Part shown: in pieces, positions 34,195 through 43,952 of the stretch
Position numbering within the stretch: position 1 is the stretch's first letter
Layout of the letters: the number at the start of each line of letters is the position of its first letter
From: Roseobacter sp. SK209-2-6
Lineage (GTDB): Bacteria > Pseudomonadota > Alphaproteobacteria > Rhodobacterales > Rhodobacteraceae
Assembly (NCBI RefSeq): GCF_000169455.1
Contig: NZ_AAYC01000002.1
Span: forward strand, 62,001 to 126,000
DNA length: 64,000 nucleotides
Direction of reading: 5' to 3'
The notes under the pieces: generated by a model
Seen by the model: the letters and a program-made list of their open reading frames with translations, nothing else
Database searches by the model: none
What the model was told of the DNA's origin: nothing
Program-made: the position numbers and the translations under genes

Positions 34195-35319
34195 GTGGTT
34201 GATCTCTTTCTCTACGGCACATTGCGCTATGTGCCTCTCTTGGAACTTGTGCTGGGGCGTGGCGGTGATGCGCTGAAAACCGCAGCGGCCAATTTGCCAG
34301 AGCATCAGGTCTTTCAGGTGCAGGACCAGCCCTTTCCCGCAATAGCTGCAGCTGAGGGGGAGCAGGCCAAGGGGATCCTGGTGCGGGGGCTTTCACAGGA
34401 AGACCTGGAGGCGCTGAACTACTACGAGGGTGGGTTTGATTACGCTCTGCAGCCTGTTGAAGTCACTTTGGAAAATGACGAATCAGTTGGTGCTGAGGTC
34501 TATTTTCCGACGCCGGGTGCGTGGCAATTGGCAAATCCCTGGAGCCTGCAAGACTGGGTCGAAGACTGGGGCGCCCTGTCTCTTCGCGCCGCCGAAGAGG
34601 TGATGTCCTATCAGGGGCGTGTTTCTGCCTCGGAGATGGTCAAGTGTTTCCCATCGGTGCGCCGTCGCGCCTCTGCCTGGTTGGCAGCACAGGCGCGGGA
34701 TGAGGATCCGGCGCGAGATCTTGCCACCGATGTGGTGGTGCATGACCACAAGCGCGCCTTTGTGAACTTCTTTGCCATGGAAGAGATGGACCTGCAGTTT
34801 CGCCGCTATGACGGCACCATGAGCCCGGTGATGAACCGTTGTGTCGCTCTGGTTGGCCGTGCGGCGGTGGTTCTGCCCTATGATCCTCTGCGCGATCAGG
34901 TGCTCCTGGTCGAGCAATTCCGTGCTGCGACATTTATTGCGGGTGAAAAACGTCCCTGGATTTGGGAGCCGGTTGCAGGGCTGATTGATCCGGGTGAAAC
35001 GCCGGAAACAACCGCGCGCCGCGAAGCCATGGAGGAAGCCGGGGTAAAGGTCACCGATCTGGAAATGGTCAGCAATGCCTATCCCTCCAGCGGGGCTTCG
35101 GGCGAATTTCTTCACATTTTTGTGGGGCTTGCGGATCTCTCAGACATCCAGGGCGGCGGTGGCCTTGCCAGCGAAGGAGAAGACTTGCGAAGCAAAATCA
35201 TCAGTTTTGAGGCGCTGATGCAGGGTATTGATGATCATAGCTATCAGGATTTGCCGCTGATCACCTCCGCTCTCTGGCTAGCGCGTCATCGCGATCGTTT
35301 GCGCGCATCCACAAGATAG
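34195..35319 (+). CDS. trgB: TrgB: GGCT-like plus NUDIX hydrolase fusion
   Basis: A 374-residue two-domain protein. The N-terminal part (about 1-110) has the LFLYGTLRYVPLLEL opening of gamma-glutamylcyclotransferase-like (AIG2/GGCT) proteins. The C-terminal part is a NUDIX domain of the ADP-ribose pyrophosphatase type; the box GLIDPGETPETTARREAMEE continues at about 262-284 with all metal-binding glutamates. It is the second gene of the trgA-trgB-cysK group. A GTG at 34195 is the only reasonable start, with a weak AGG site. Substrates of each half are not known; glutathione turnover plus nucleotide sanitation during oxidant stress is a plausible reading. Confidence 0.88.
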   Translation: MVDLFLYGTLRYVPLLELVLGRGGDALKTAAANLPEHQVFQVQDQPFPAIAAAEGEQAKGILVRGLSQEDLEALNYYEGGFDYALQPVEVTLENDESVGAEVYFPTPGAWQLANPWSLQDWVEDWGALSLRAAEEVMSYQGRVSASEMVKCFPSVRRRASAWLAAQARDEDPARDLATDVVVHDHKRAFVNFFAMEEMDLQFRRYDGTMSPVMNRCVALVGRAAVVLPYDPLRDQVLLVEQFRAATFIAGEKRPWIWEPVAGLIDPGETPETTARREAMEEAGVKVTDLEMVSNAYPSSGASGEFLHIFVGLADLSDIQGGGGLASEGEDLRSKIISFEALMQGIDDHSYQDLPLITSALWLARHRDRLRASTR

Positions 35320-35389
35320 AGGCGCATCGCGCCTTGTGAAGGGGCGCGGCCTTGGGTATCTCTCTCAGGGAATGATCGAAAGGGATACC

Positions 35390-36424
35390 ATGCGCATTGC
35401 ACGCGATCTGGCCGATGCCATCGGCCACACGCCTCTGATCCGTCTGAACCGCGTCAGCGAAGAGACCGGATGCGAAATTCTGGGCAAGGCCGAGTTCATG
35501 AACCCGGGCCAATCGGTGAAAGACCGCGCTGCCCTCTATATCATCAAGGATGCGATTGCGCGCGGTGATCTGAAGCCGGGCGGCACCATCGTTGAGGGCA
35601 CCGCGGGTAACACCGGTATTGGTCTCGCGCTTGTAGGGGCCTCCATGGGGTTCAAAACCGTGATCGTGATCCCGGAGACCCAATCGGAAGAAAAGAAAGA
35701 CATGCTGCGCCTTGCTGGCGCGCAATTGGTTCAGGTGCCCGCAGCCCCCTATAAGAACCCCAACAACTACGTGCGCTATTCCCAGCGTCTGGCCGAGCAA
35801 CTGGCCAAGACCGAACCCAATGGCGCCATCTGGGCCAACCAGTTTGACAATGTAGCCAACAAGCAAAGCCACGTGGAAACCACTGGCCCCGAGATCTGGG
35901 AACAGACAGGCGGCAAGGTTGATGGCTTTATCTGCGCGGTTGGCTCCGGCGGCACGCTGGCCGGTGTCGCGGAGGCCCTGCAGCCCAAAGGCGTCAAGAT
36001 TGGTCTGGCGGATCCCAATGGTGCCGCACTGCATTCCTATTACAGCAAAGGTGAGCTGGCCTCCGAAGGGTCTTCGATTTCCGAAGGCATCGGCCAGGGC
36101 CGCATCACCAAGAACCTGGAAGGGCTGAAACCTGATTTCAGCTATCAGATTCCGGATGCAGAGGCGCTGCCTTATGTCTTTGACCTCCTGCATGACGAAG
36201 GTCTGGTTCTGGGCGGCTCCACCGCGATCAATATTGCTGGCGCCGTACGTCTGGCCAAGGAAATGGGGCCAGGCCACACCATTGTGACCGTGCTGTGTGA
36301 CTATGGCACCCGCTATCAGTCCAAGCTCTTCAATCCTGAGTTCCTGCGCGAAAAAGGACTGCCGGTCCCGGACTGGATGACCCATACCCCGGCCTCGATC
36401 CCGGGCGTTTTTGAAGACCTATGA
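35390..36424 (+). CDS. cysK: Cysteine synthase A
   Basis: A 344-residue PLP enzyme making cysteine from O-acetylserine and sulfide. The PLP lysine is K44 in NPGQSVKDRAA; the substrate loop EGTAGNTGIGLA (TxGNT type), the phosphate loop GSGGTLAGV and the C-terminal GGSTAINIAGAV are all present. AAAGGGA before ATG 35390 (MRIARDLADAIG) sets the start; the longer frame is not supported. Third gene of the trgA-trgB-cysK group, where extra cysteine synthesis is thought to counter tellurite. Its stop overlaps the MscS gene start by four bases. Confidence 0.95.
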   Translation: MRIARDLADAIGHTPLIRLNRVSEETGCEILGKAEFMNPGQSVKDRAALYIIKDAIARGDLKPGGTIVEGTAGNTGIGLALVGASMGFKTVIVIPETQSEEKKDMLRLAGAQLVQVPAAPYKNPNNYVRYSQRLAEQLAKTEPNGAIWANQFDNVANKQSHVETTGPEIWEQTGGKVDGFICAVGSGGTLAGVAEALQPKGVKIGLADPNGAALHSYYSKGELASEGSSISEGIGQGRITKNLEGLKPDFSYQIPDAEALPYVFDLLHDEGLVLGGSTAINIAGAVRLAKEMGPGHTIVTVLCDYGTRYQSKLFNPEFLREKGLPVPDWMTHTPASIPGVFEDL

Positions 36425-38907
36425 TCCGCTCTTTGCCGGGCAGTTCTGCCATAGGAACCGCAGTCCCCGACCTGGGGCTGCGGTTCTTCCGTTTCTGGTG
36501 TTTCACCTTTTTCCTTATCCTGTCCTTGACGGTAAGTGCGCTGGCGCAGACCGGGGACCGCAATAGCGACTATTATCAGGGCTGGCTGAAAACTGCGCTA
36601 CGGGCCGAAGAGGCGATTGATGCCAGCCGCGCCTCCAGCGCTGCCTTTGAGGTTCTGCGTAAGGATCTAGTGGACTATCGTCAGGCTTTTCAGAGGGCCA
36701 GCAGTGAGAATGTCCAGCGGATCACCACCCTGGAGGGGCAATTGCAGGCCCTGGGGGAGGCCCCAGCAGATGGCAGCGATGAACCCGTCGATATCGCTAG
36801 CCTGCGCAATGCTCTGACCCTGCAGCTCAACCAGCTGAAAGTACCGCACATCGTCGCGGATGAGGCCTTTCGCCGGGCGGATGGGTTGATCAGCGAGATC
36901 GACAGCATCATCCGTGAACGCAGAACCAAGCGGTTGCTGGAACGGGGACCGACGCCGCTGAACCCGAATTCCTGGCAGGCAGCACTTGCGGCGATCAGCA
37001 AGACCTGGCTGGCGCTCTGGTATGAGACAGAGACCCAGGTGCGCAATGGGACCACCATTCAGCAGACGATGAACGATCTTCCGGGAATCCTGGTCTTCCT
37101 CATCCTGGGGGCGCTGCTGCTCTTGCGGGGGCGCCACTGGGCGCGACGGCTGGGGGATCGGCTTCGCGCATTCGGTGGGCGCGGCACCGGGGTCTGGAGC
37201 TTTGTGATCTCGCTCTTGCAGGTCATCCTGCCCCTGGCTGGGGTGATTGTACTGGTCATCACGGTTGAGCTTACAGGGATCCTGAGCATTCGTGGCTCCT
37301 TGATCCTTGAGCACCTGCCAGGTTGGGCCTTTATCCTCCTGTCCTTCCACTGGCTGGGGGAGCAGCTCCTGGCGGCGCGCCGGGAGCGGGACCTGATCGA
37401 AGTCGAGGCAGGCCGCCGCCGTGAGGCGCGGCTGATGATCGATCTCCTTGCTCTGGTACTCGTGCTGCAGGATGTGATCCGCCAATTTGGCCTGCTGGAG
37501 AATATCTCTGCCGAGGTGAACGCGGTGCTGAGCTTCCCGCTGATCCTGGCGGCGGCTTTGGTTCTGCTGCGCCTGAACCGTCTGGGTCTGCGTCAGGTCG
37601 GCGCTGCGCGAGAGGATGAGGGCGACGGCGAGGGGAGGATTGCGGCCGGTGCAAGCCGGATTGTCTCTTTTATTCGCAGATCCGCCTACCTCCTCAGCTT
37701 TGCAGCCCCGCCGCTGGCGGCCATCGGTTATGTCAATGCCGCCGAAGCGATGATTTATCCGGCGATCGATACGCTGTTCCTGATGGCGGTTGTCGCAATC
37801 CTGCAGCGGTTCTTTGGCGATCTTTTTGGCTGGCTTTCGGGCCGGGGCCAGTCGGTGCATGACTCTCTCTTCTCGGTTGGGACCGGTTTTGTCCTGGCGC
37901 TATTGTCGGTTCCGATGCTGGCGCTGATCTGGGGGGCGCGCACCGCCGATCTGACAGAGCTTTGGGCCAAGTTCCTGGATGGGTTCCAGATCGGCGAGAC
38001 CAAGATCTCGCCTTCGATCTTCCTCAGCTTTGTGGTGGTCTTTGCCATTGGCTATGTGCTGACACGGCTGGTGCAAAGCAGCCTGCGCAATTCACTTTTG
38101 CCAAAGACCCGGATTGATGCCGGCGGGCAGAATGCCATTGTCTCTGGCACTGGCTATGTCGGGGTCTTTCTGGCGGCACTTGTGGCGATTTCCACTGCTG
38201 GGCTGGACCTCTCCTCGCTGGCGATTGTCGCCGGTGCGCTCTCTGTCGGGATCGGCTTTGGCCTGCAGACCATCGTGTCGAACTTTGTTTCCGGCATCAT
38301 CCTCTTGGTGGAGCGTCCAATCTCCAAAGGCGACTGGATCGAGGTAGGCGGGCTGATGGGCTATGTGCGCGATATCTCGGTGCGCTCCACCCGGATCGAG
38401 ACCTTTGACCGCAGCGATGTCATCGTCCCGAACTCGGATCTGATCACCGGCACCGTCACCAACTATACCCGCGGCAATACCGTTGGCCGGGTGATTGTAC
38501 CGGTTGGTGTGGCCTATGGCACCGATCCCAGAAGAGTTGAAGGCATCTTGTCTGAGATTGCCCAGGCCCACCCCATGGTGCTGATGAATCCAGCCCCCAG
38601 CGTGGTCTTCCAGGGCTTTGGCGCCGATAGCCTTGATTTTGAGATCCGCGCGATTCTGCGGGATGTGAATTGGGTGCTTTCGGTGAAATCGGACATGAAC
38701 TACGAAATCGCCCGCCGCTTCGAGGAAGAGGGGATCGAGATCCCATTCGCGCAGCGCGACATCTGGATCCGCAACCCCGAGAGCCTTACCGCTGGGGCTA
38801 CCCGAAATGCGGCAACAGAAATGACCAAGACACTTGAAACCACCAAGCCGGATCTAACAGACCTGCAGGATGGCGAGGCAGAAGGAGACGGCGATGCAGA
38901 TCGATGA
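36421..38907 (+). CDS. Large MscS-family mechanosensitive channel with DUF3772
   Basis: An 828-residue inner-membrane channel. A signal-like N-terminus (FTFFLILSLTVSALAQ) is followed by a periplasmic helical region of the DUF3772 type (about residues 40-200), then about eleven helices. The MscS core is at the C-terminal end: pore helix LSSLAIVAGALSVGIGFGLQ, beta domain VERPISKGDWIEVGG and IVPNSDLITGTVTNYTR, and an alpha-beta domain. It opens on membrane tension to release solutes. The ATGA overlap with cysK places it in the same operon; its last 14 bases overlap the AlaX-like gene. Confidence 0.93.
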   Translation: MIRSLPGSSAIGTAVPDLGLRFFRFWCFTFFLILSLTVSALAQTGDRNSDYYQGWLKTALRAEEAIDASRASSAAFEVLRKDLVDYRQAFQRASSENVQRITTLEGQLQALGEAPADGSDEPVDIASLRNALTLQLNQLKVPHIVADEAFRRADGLISEIDSIIRERRTKRLLERGPTPLNPNSWQAALAAISKTWLALWYETETQVRNGTTIQQTMNDLPGILVFLILGALLLLRGRHWARRLGDRLRAFGGRGTGVWSFVISLLQVILPLAGVIVLVITVELTGILSIRGSLILEHLPGWAFILLSFHWLGEQLLAARRERDLIEVEAGRRREARLMIDLLALVLVLQDVIRQFGLLENISAEVNAVLSFPLILAAALVLLRLNRLGLRQVGAAREDEGDGEGRIAAGASRIVSFIRRSAYLLSFAAPPLAAIGYVNAAEAMIYPAIDTLFLMAVVAILQRFFGDLFGWLSGRGQSVHDSLFSVGTGFVLALLSVPMLALIWGARTADLTELWAKFLDGFQIGETKISPSIFLSFVVVFAIGYVLTRLVQSSLRNSLLPKTRIDAGGQNAIVSGTGYVGVFLAALVAISTAGLDLSSLAIVAGALSVGIGFGLQTIVSNFVSGIILLVERPISKGDWIEVGGLMGYVRDISVRSTRIETFDRSDVIVPNSDLITGTVTNYTRGNTVGRVIVPVGVAYGTDPRRVEGILSEIAQAHPMVLMNPAPSVVFQGFGADSLDFEIRAILRDVNWVLSVKSDMNYEIARRFEEEGIEIPFAQRDIWIRNPESLTAGATRNAATEMTKTLETTKPDLTDLQDGEAEGDGDADR

Positions 38908-39619
38908 CGCATATTACCGGCAGGACGCCTATCTGAAAGAAGCAACCTCCAAGGTCGTAGCGCATGAGGGGGAGGGCGGACTGCTGCTAGAGCAGAGCCT
39001 GTTCTACCCTACTGGCGGAGGCCAGCCCGGAGACGCGGGTCGTCTCACCTGGCAGGGCGGCAGCTGCGATGTGATCAACACCGTGAAATCCGCAGAGGGG
39101 CACCCGCTCCTCTTGATTGCAGAGGGGCAGGACCTGCCGCCGGTTGGCGCTGAGGTTCAACAAGAACTCGACTGGGCGCGCCGCTATGGCCATATGCGGG
39201 TCCATACCGCGCTGCATCTCCTCTCGGTGGTGATCCCTTTGGAAGTCTCCGGCGGGTCAATTGCGGCAGCCAAGGGGCGGCTGGATTTCAACATGCCCGA
39301 GGCGCCGGAGGACAAGGAAGCCCTGCAAGAGGCGTTACAGGCCTTGATCGATCAGGATCTGGAGGTGAGCGAGAGCTGGATCACAGATGCGGAGCTGGAT
39401 GCCAACCCGCAGCTGGTCAAAACCATGTCGGTCTCCCCACCGCGCGGCAGCGGCCGCGTGCGCCTGGTTCGCATCGGCACCGATGCAGAGCAGATTGATC
39501 TGCAGCCCTGCGGCGGCACCCATGTGAAACGCACCGGTGAGATCGGCAAAATCCGCCTGGGCAAAGTGGAAAAAAAGGGCCGCCAGAACCGCCGCGTCTA
39601 CCTGCATCTGGAGGATTGA
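38894..39619 (+). CDS. AlaX-type alanyl-tRNA editing protein
   Basis: A 241-residue free-standing homologue of the editing domain of alanyl-tRNA synthetase that removes serine or glycine wrongly attached to tRNA-Ala. The zinc ligands are H104 and H108 in HTALHLL and the later CGGTH (Cys and His). The opening LFYPTGGGQPGD is the conserved N-terminal glycine-rich motif of AlaX-II-type proteins. ATG 38894 has GAAGGAG about seven bases before it and overlaps the MscS gene. It closes the co-directional run from cfa; a weak hairpin-like and T-rich stretch follows at 39640. Confidence 0.9.
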   Translation: MQIDDAYYRQDAYLKEATSKVVAHEGEGGLLLEQSLFYPTGGGQPGDAGRLTWQGGSCDVINTVKSAEGHPLLLIAEGQDLPPVGAEVQQELDWARRYGHMRVHTALHLLSVVIPLEVSGGSIAAAKGRLDFNMPEAPEDKEALQEALQALIDQDLEVSESWITDAELDANPQLVKTMSVSPPRGSGRVRLVRIGTDAEQIDLQPCGGTHVKRTGEIGKIRLGKVEKKGRQNRRVYLHLED

Positions 39620-39711
39620 GAAGGGGGGCGAAAAAGGTTTTGAAAAAGGTGCGTTTTTTCTGAAATCCGCCCTTGCAATTCCCGCCCCAATCCTTCAAAA
39701 GCCCCCTCAAC

Positions 39712-39801
39712 GGAGAGGTGGCCGAGTGGTCGAAGGCGCACGCCTGGAAAGTGTGTAGGCGGGAAACCGTCTCCAGGGTTCGAATCCCTGTCTCTCCGCC
39801 A
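39712..39801 (+). tRNA. tRNA-Ser (anticodon GGA)
   Basis: A complete class II tRNA with long variable arm. Acceptor stem GGAGAGG pairs with TCTCTCC, the anticodon loop reads CTGGAAA with GGA at 39746-39748, the T-arm has GGTTCGAATCC, and CCA is encoded. The GGA anticodon reads serine codons UCC and UCU. Confidence 0.97.
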
Positions 39802-40714
39802 TAATCATTTCAAGATCAGAACTTTCTTGGGTTTCAGCTGTCGACCTGAAAGTCAGGTTCAGTGCTCGCTGCCCTAAAGGCTGGCCAAACCATTGGCCGC
39901 CCCCTTGGTGGCCTGGGCTCTTCTTGGACGATTTACCTCTAGCGGGTTTTGGGAAAATTGCTTCGGACAAGAGGCGCGAATCCGGCGATTCAGAATGATT
40001 CGATAACCTCCCGTATAGGGGGTTGTTTCCGAAACTCAGCCAATCTTTGAAAGTCGTTGCAATTGGTCGCGATTGGTGAACTTTGCCTCATCGAACTGCC
40101 CCACGATCGTCCCGGTTTGACCAAAACCTAATCCTTATCGCTGTTTCCGGATTTGAGATAAACCAATGGGTCTATAGGGCTGATTGTTTACTTAGCGGAA
40201 TAGGTTCACTGTTTCTTAAGCTTTTGCAAAACAAGCTGGAACAATCCCCCTATAGGCAAAAAACAAAGCAGAGCAGGCCAGCCGCCTGATAGGGCTTTGG
40301 AAGGTTTTTAGTCAAATTTCCGTAGGTTTTTTCGCTTTGTTGAAGCAAAAGCCTACGGTATCTATGAGATAGCCCAACTGGGGGGTGCGAAAAACGCAGG
40401 TTTTTCGGAAGACGCGCGGACGAAAATGACTGTTCCAGACGAATGCTGCAATTCGTCACTGTGATATGTCTTTGCGCCTATTTCGATTGATTTGCTTCTG
40501 CTGCGGATGCAATCGGCTGTTGGCCTGTGCCTGGTGCACGGCCCTGCCATAGCATTTGAGCAATTGGCGCGGATTTTGTCTGCAAGGCCTTCCTCCCTCC
40601 TTCACGGGCAGAAAGCAGGCTGTCTTAGGCAGCTTTGCTTGGCGAAATAGATGGTATCAGCGCTCCGGCTTCAGGAGCTGGATAGTGCGGCTGATGGCCG
40701 GCGAGGAGAACGAA
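39802..40714. other. Gene-free region with dispersed inverted repeat
   Basis: About 910 bases between tRNA-Ser and the RTX-Hint gene. No frame looks coding. It contains a long-range imperfect inverted repeat: CCGTATAGGGGGTTGTTTCC at 40011-40030 and GGAACAATCCCCCTATAGG at 40238-40256. A third TATAGGG-containing stretch is near 40170. This is a common landing place for integrated DNA (3' of a tRNA), but no integrase is present. Confidence 0.55.
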
Positions 40715-43700
40715 ATGGCTGACAATTTTGACAACCCGTATTCGGCCAGTCTGATTGGGCTTTGGGATTTCCGCTCCGGCTATGAGACCAATGACACCGG
40801 ACTGGGAGATGGTATTGCCCAGGATGGTGCAGGTGCGGGTGGCGCCAGCTACGCGGGTGGCTGGATGCTGGGAAGTGGCGATGGCAGCCGTTTTGATGTT
40901 GCGGGCACCAATGATGATCCCTTTGATCTGACAGAGGGCACGCTTCTTACCACCTTTAAGCCGAATGGAATTCCGGACAGCGGGGATCAGACCGTTGTCA
41001 GCCGAGGTGTCGGAGATACAGACGACGGTGAGGGCTTTGTGGTCCGCGTTGGTGATGACGGCTCCGTTCAGGTGGTACATCAGGATGGTGGGCAAACCGC
41101 TTCGTTTGCGACCGGCGGCGGCTTTTTCAACCCTGGCGACGTGATCACCATTGCCTATGGCTGGAGCCCTGGCGGTGTCACGCTTGTTGTTGAGAATGAA
41201 ACCCAGGGAACCAGCTATCAGACCGGTGATGACCTGACTGGCATGACAATGGATGTTGCGGGACCTGGTGAGAACAGCTTTGTGATCGGGGCTACCGAAA
41301 CCGGTGGTGAATCCTTTGACGGTGCGATCGACTATGTTGCGGTTCTGGATGATGACGTCACTACCAATGGCGGCGGTCTGGACGGCTTTGTTGAAGGCAC
41401 GTCCGGGGATGATCTGATTGACACCGGCTATACCGGCGACCCGGAAGGCGACCGCATTGACAATGGCGACGCCATCGATTCCAGCCATGGTCCAGATGAT
41501 GACATCGTCGATGCGCGTGCCGGGGACGATACGGTGGAAGCTGGCGCAGGCGATGACACTGTGCATGGTGGCAGCGGTTCTGACAGCCTCAGCGGTGGCG
41601 CTGGAGATGATGTTCTGGAGGGCGATTCCAGTGCGCCTGGCGCAGGTGGCATTGGCAACCGTGAGGTCTTCCAATGGGATCTGGCACCGGACCCGGATGA
41701 TGGCGGAGAGGTGGACCCCGCGGATGATCTGAGCGGCGGTTTCTCGCAGGATACCGGCTCTGTAACCGTTGATTTCTCGACCACCGGAGCTATGGGCTCT
41801 ATCGGGTCTGAGTTTACCGAGGTGCCGCAGTTTGTGGGCAATATCAACACCGGTGGCGATCCTGCTGATCCGACCAGCGGGCTGAGCTCCGATGCCTCGG
41901 GTGATGGTAGCGGTGCGGGGTATCGCCTCGATTTCTCTGACCCTGTTGGCGATGTTTCTTTCCGGGTGAATGATATTGACGGGGATAGCTCTGTCATGAT
42001 CACCGCCTTTGATGCGGCTGGAAACCCGGTTGTTGTAAACTTGGCGGGCGGTCCTGCCTTGACGCTGGATGACACCGACGCGGTGAGCGGCAATGACACA
42101 GCGCGCCCAACTGATGACAGTGTCTTTACCAGCGATGACAATCCGGACACCTCGCTTTTGGTGACCATTCCGGGCCCGGTTTCGGCCATTGTGATCACCC
42201 ATACCCAGGACGGCGGCATCAACAGCAGCATCGATATCACCGATGTCTATTTTGATGCGCTGAGCGCGCCGGATCCAATCGTTCCCGGTGACGATACAAT
42301 TGATGGTGGCGATGGCGATGATGTGATCATTGGCAATGGCGGTGATGACTCGCTGACCGGCGGCGATGGCTCTGATAGCGTCGATGGCGGTGATGGCGAT
42401 GATATCATCGACACCTCCGGCGGCATTCCACTGCCTGATCGTGGTTTCCCAGGCTACAGCGGAACCACGCCTGCTATTCCACCGGTGCCCGCGGATGCGG
42501 ATCCGGATGATGACCGTGATACGGTTGATGGCGGTGAAGGCAATGACATGATCCTCACCGGAGATGATGCGGATCTGATCACCGGCGGTGGCGGTCTGGA
42601 TACCATTGATGGTGGCATCGACGATGACACCATCGACGGTGGTGCAGATGACGACTTGATCACCGGCGGCGAAGGCTCTGATAGCATCGTTGGCGGAACC
42701 GGCGATGACACCATTTATGGTGGGCTGGATCCTGTCTTCCCCGATGGACTTAACATTACTGATGACGGCTCTGACGGGCGCCCGGTTGATCCGGATCCCA
42801 CCAATGGCATGGATACCATTGATGGTGGTGACGGCGATGACGTGATCTTTGGTCAGGACGATGACGATGTAATCACAGGCGGGTCAGGCAATGACACCAT
42901 CGATGCCGGCATTGATGACGATGTGGTTGAGGGCGGTGAAGGTGATGATGTCATTACCGGCGGCCATGGTGCGGATACGCTTTCGGGAGGTGACGGTCGC
43001 GATACCTTTATCGGAGGCAACGCGGGTGATGTAACCGATGGCGGCTCTGGTGGCGACGACTTCGATGTGCTGGATCTGACCGGCAGCGGTCCCTTTGAGC
43101 TGGTCGATGTCACCGATGATGCGGATGGCAACAGTATCTCGGGCACCGTCAACTTCCTGGACGCCGATGGAGCGGTAACCGGTTCGATGACCTTCGGTGA
43201 GATCGAGCAGATCATTCCTTGCTTTACTCCGGGCACGCTGATTGCAACCCCGGATGGGGAACGTCTGGTTGAGGATCTGAAAGCAGGTGATCGCGTCATC
43301 ACCCGTGACAATGGTATTCAGTCGGTGCGCTGGATCGGTTCACGCGACCTGGAGGCCCGTGACTTGGCGGCTGCGCAGCATCTGCAGCCGATCCTGATCC
43401 GTCAGGGTGCCCTGGGCAATGGTTTGCCGGAACGCGACATGATGGTCAGCCCCAACCACCGGGTTCTGGTCGCCAATGACAAGACCGCGCTCTACTTTGA
43501 AGATCGTGAAGTACTGGTTGCGGCCAAACATCTGACCGGCCTCGCGGGCGTTGATCGGGTGGAAACCAGCAAGGTCACCTATATCCACTTCATGTTTGAC
43601 CAGCATGAGGTCGTCCTGTCGGATGGCGCCTGGACCGAGAGCTTCCAGCCCGGCGATCACTCCTTGCGCGGTTTGGACAATGCACAGCGCAACGAGGTTT

Positions 43701-43801
43701 TTGAACTCTTCCCAGAGCTCAAATCCGAAGAAGGCCGTGCCGCCTATAGTTCTGCGCGGCGCTCTCTGAAACGGCATGAGGCGCGCCTACTGGTGCACTA
43801 A
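40715..43801 (+). CDS. Secreted LamG-RTX repeat protein with C-terminal Hint domain
   Basis: A 1028-residue, very acidic secreted protein. Residues 1-220 resemble a LamG/concanavalin-like domain (SLIGLWDFRSGYETNDTG, FDGAIDYVAVLDDDV). Then come RTX calcium-binding nonapeptides (GGDGDDVI, GGSGNDTI and others, about residues 225-310 and 520-790), broken by a beta-rich insertion. Residues of about 835 onward form a Hint (hedgehog/intein-like) domain: C836 in CFTPGTLI, then LKAGDRVITRDN, SPNHRVLV and HEVVLSDGAWTESF. RTX repeats point to type I secretion; no exporter is encoded nearby. GAGGAG before ATG 40715 sets the start. The Hint domain may cut or cross-link the protein outside the cell. Confidence 0.9.
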   Translation: MADNFDNPYSASLIGLWDFRSGYETNDTGLGDGIAQDGAGAGGASYAGGWMLGSGDGSRFDVAGTNDDPFDLTEGTLLTTFKPNGIPDSGDQTVVSRGVGDTDDGEGFVVRVGDDGSVQVVHQDGGQTASFATGGGFFNPGDVITIAYGWSPGGVTLVVENETQGTSYQTGDDLTGMTMDVAGPGENSFVIGATETGGESFDGAIDYVAVLDDDVTTNGGGLDGFVEGTSGDDLIDTGYTGDPEGDRIDNGDAIDSSHGPDDDIVDARAGDDTVEAGAGDDTVHGGSGSDSLSGGAGDDVLEGDSSAPGAGGIGNREVFQWDLAPDPDDGGEVDPADDLSGGFSQDTGSVTVDFSTTGAMGSIGSEFTEVPQFVGNINTGGDPADPTSGLSSDASGDGSGAGYRLDFSDPVGDVSFRVNDIDGDSSVMITAFDAAGNPVVVNLAGGPALTLDDTDAVSGNDTARPTDDSVFTSDDNPDTSLLVTIPGPVSAIVITHTQDGGINSSIDITDVYFDALSAPDPIVPGDDTIDGGDGDDVIIGNGGDDSLTGGDGSDSVDGGDGDDIIDTSGGIPLPDRGFPGYSGTTPAIPPVPADADPDDDRDTVDGGEGNDMILTGDDADLITGGGGLDTIDGGIDDDTIDGGADDDLITGGEGSDSIVGGTGDDTIYGGLDPVFPDGLNITDDGSDGRPVDPDPTNGMDTIDGGDGDDVIFGQDDDDVITGGSGNDTIDAGIDDDVVEGGEGDDVITGGHGADTLSGGDGRDTFIGGNAGDVTDGGSGGDDFDVLDLTGSGPFELVDVTDDADGNSISGTVNFLDADGAVTGSMTFGEIEQIIPCFTPGTLIATPDGERLVEDLKAGDRVITRDNGIQSVRWIGSRDLEARDLAAAQHLQPILIRQGALGNGLPERDMMVSPNHRVLVANDKTALYFEDREVLVAAKHLTGLAGVDRVETSKVTYIHFMFDQHEVVLSDGAWTESFQPGDHSLRGLDNAQRNEVFELFPELKSEEGRAAYSSARRSLKRHEARLLVH

Positions 43802-43874
43802 GGGACCAATGCTGGCTGCGACGGACCCCAGATAGGGCTTTGGTCGCCGGATAGCGAGAAAAACGGGAGGAAAT

Positions 43875-43902
43875 GGCGGTGCCGCTTGGTGCCGCCCTTT
43901 TC
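43875..43902 (+). terminator. Terminator of the RTX-Hint gene
   Basis: GGCGGTGCC (43875-43883) pairs with GGTGCCGCC (43888-43896), two G-U pairs, loop GCTT, then CTTTTC. It stands 74 bases after the stop. Confidence 0.75.
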
Positions 43903-43952
43903 ATTTCAGCACTATAGGGCCCAGGGTACAGCGACTGATCTGGAGCACTCGG

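Noticed and set aside
39707-39970. An 87-codon minus-strand frame crossing the tRNA-Ser gene
   Set aside because: The tRNA is complete; frames across tRNA genes such as ERQGFEPWRRFPAY are well-known false calls.
39802-40714. An integrated element next to tRNA-Ser
   Set aside because: No integrase gene and no duplicated 3' tRNA end were found in the window, so only the inverted repeat is reported.
40625-42202. A 525-codon minus-strand frame opposite the RTX-Hint gene
   Set aside because: Mirrors the regular repeat codons of the plus strand; the plus-strand protein has recognisable domains.
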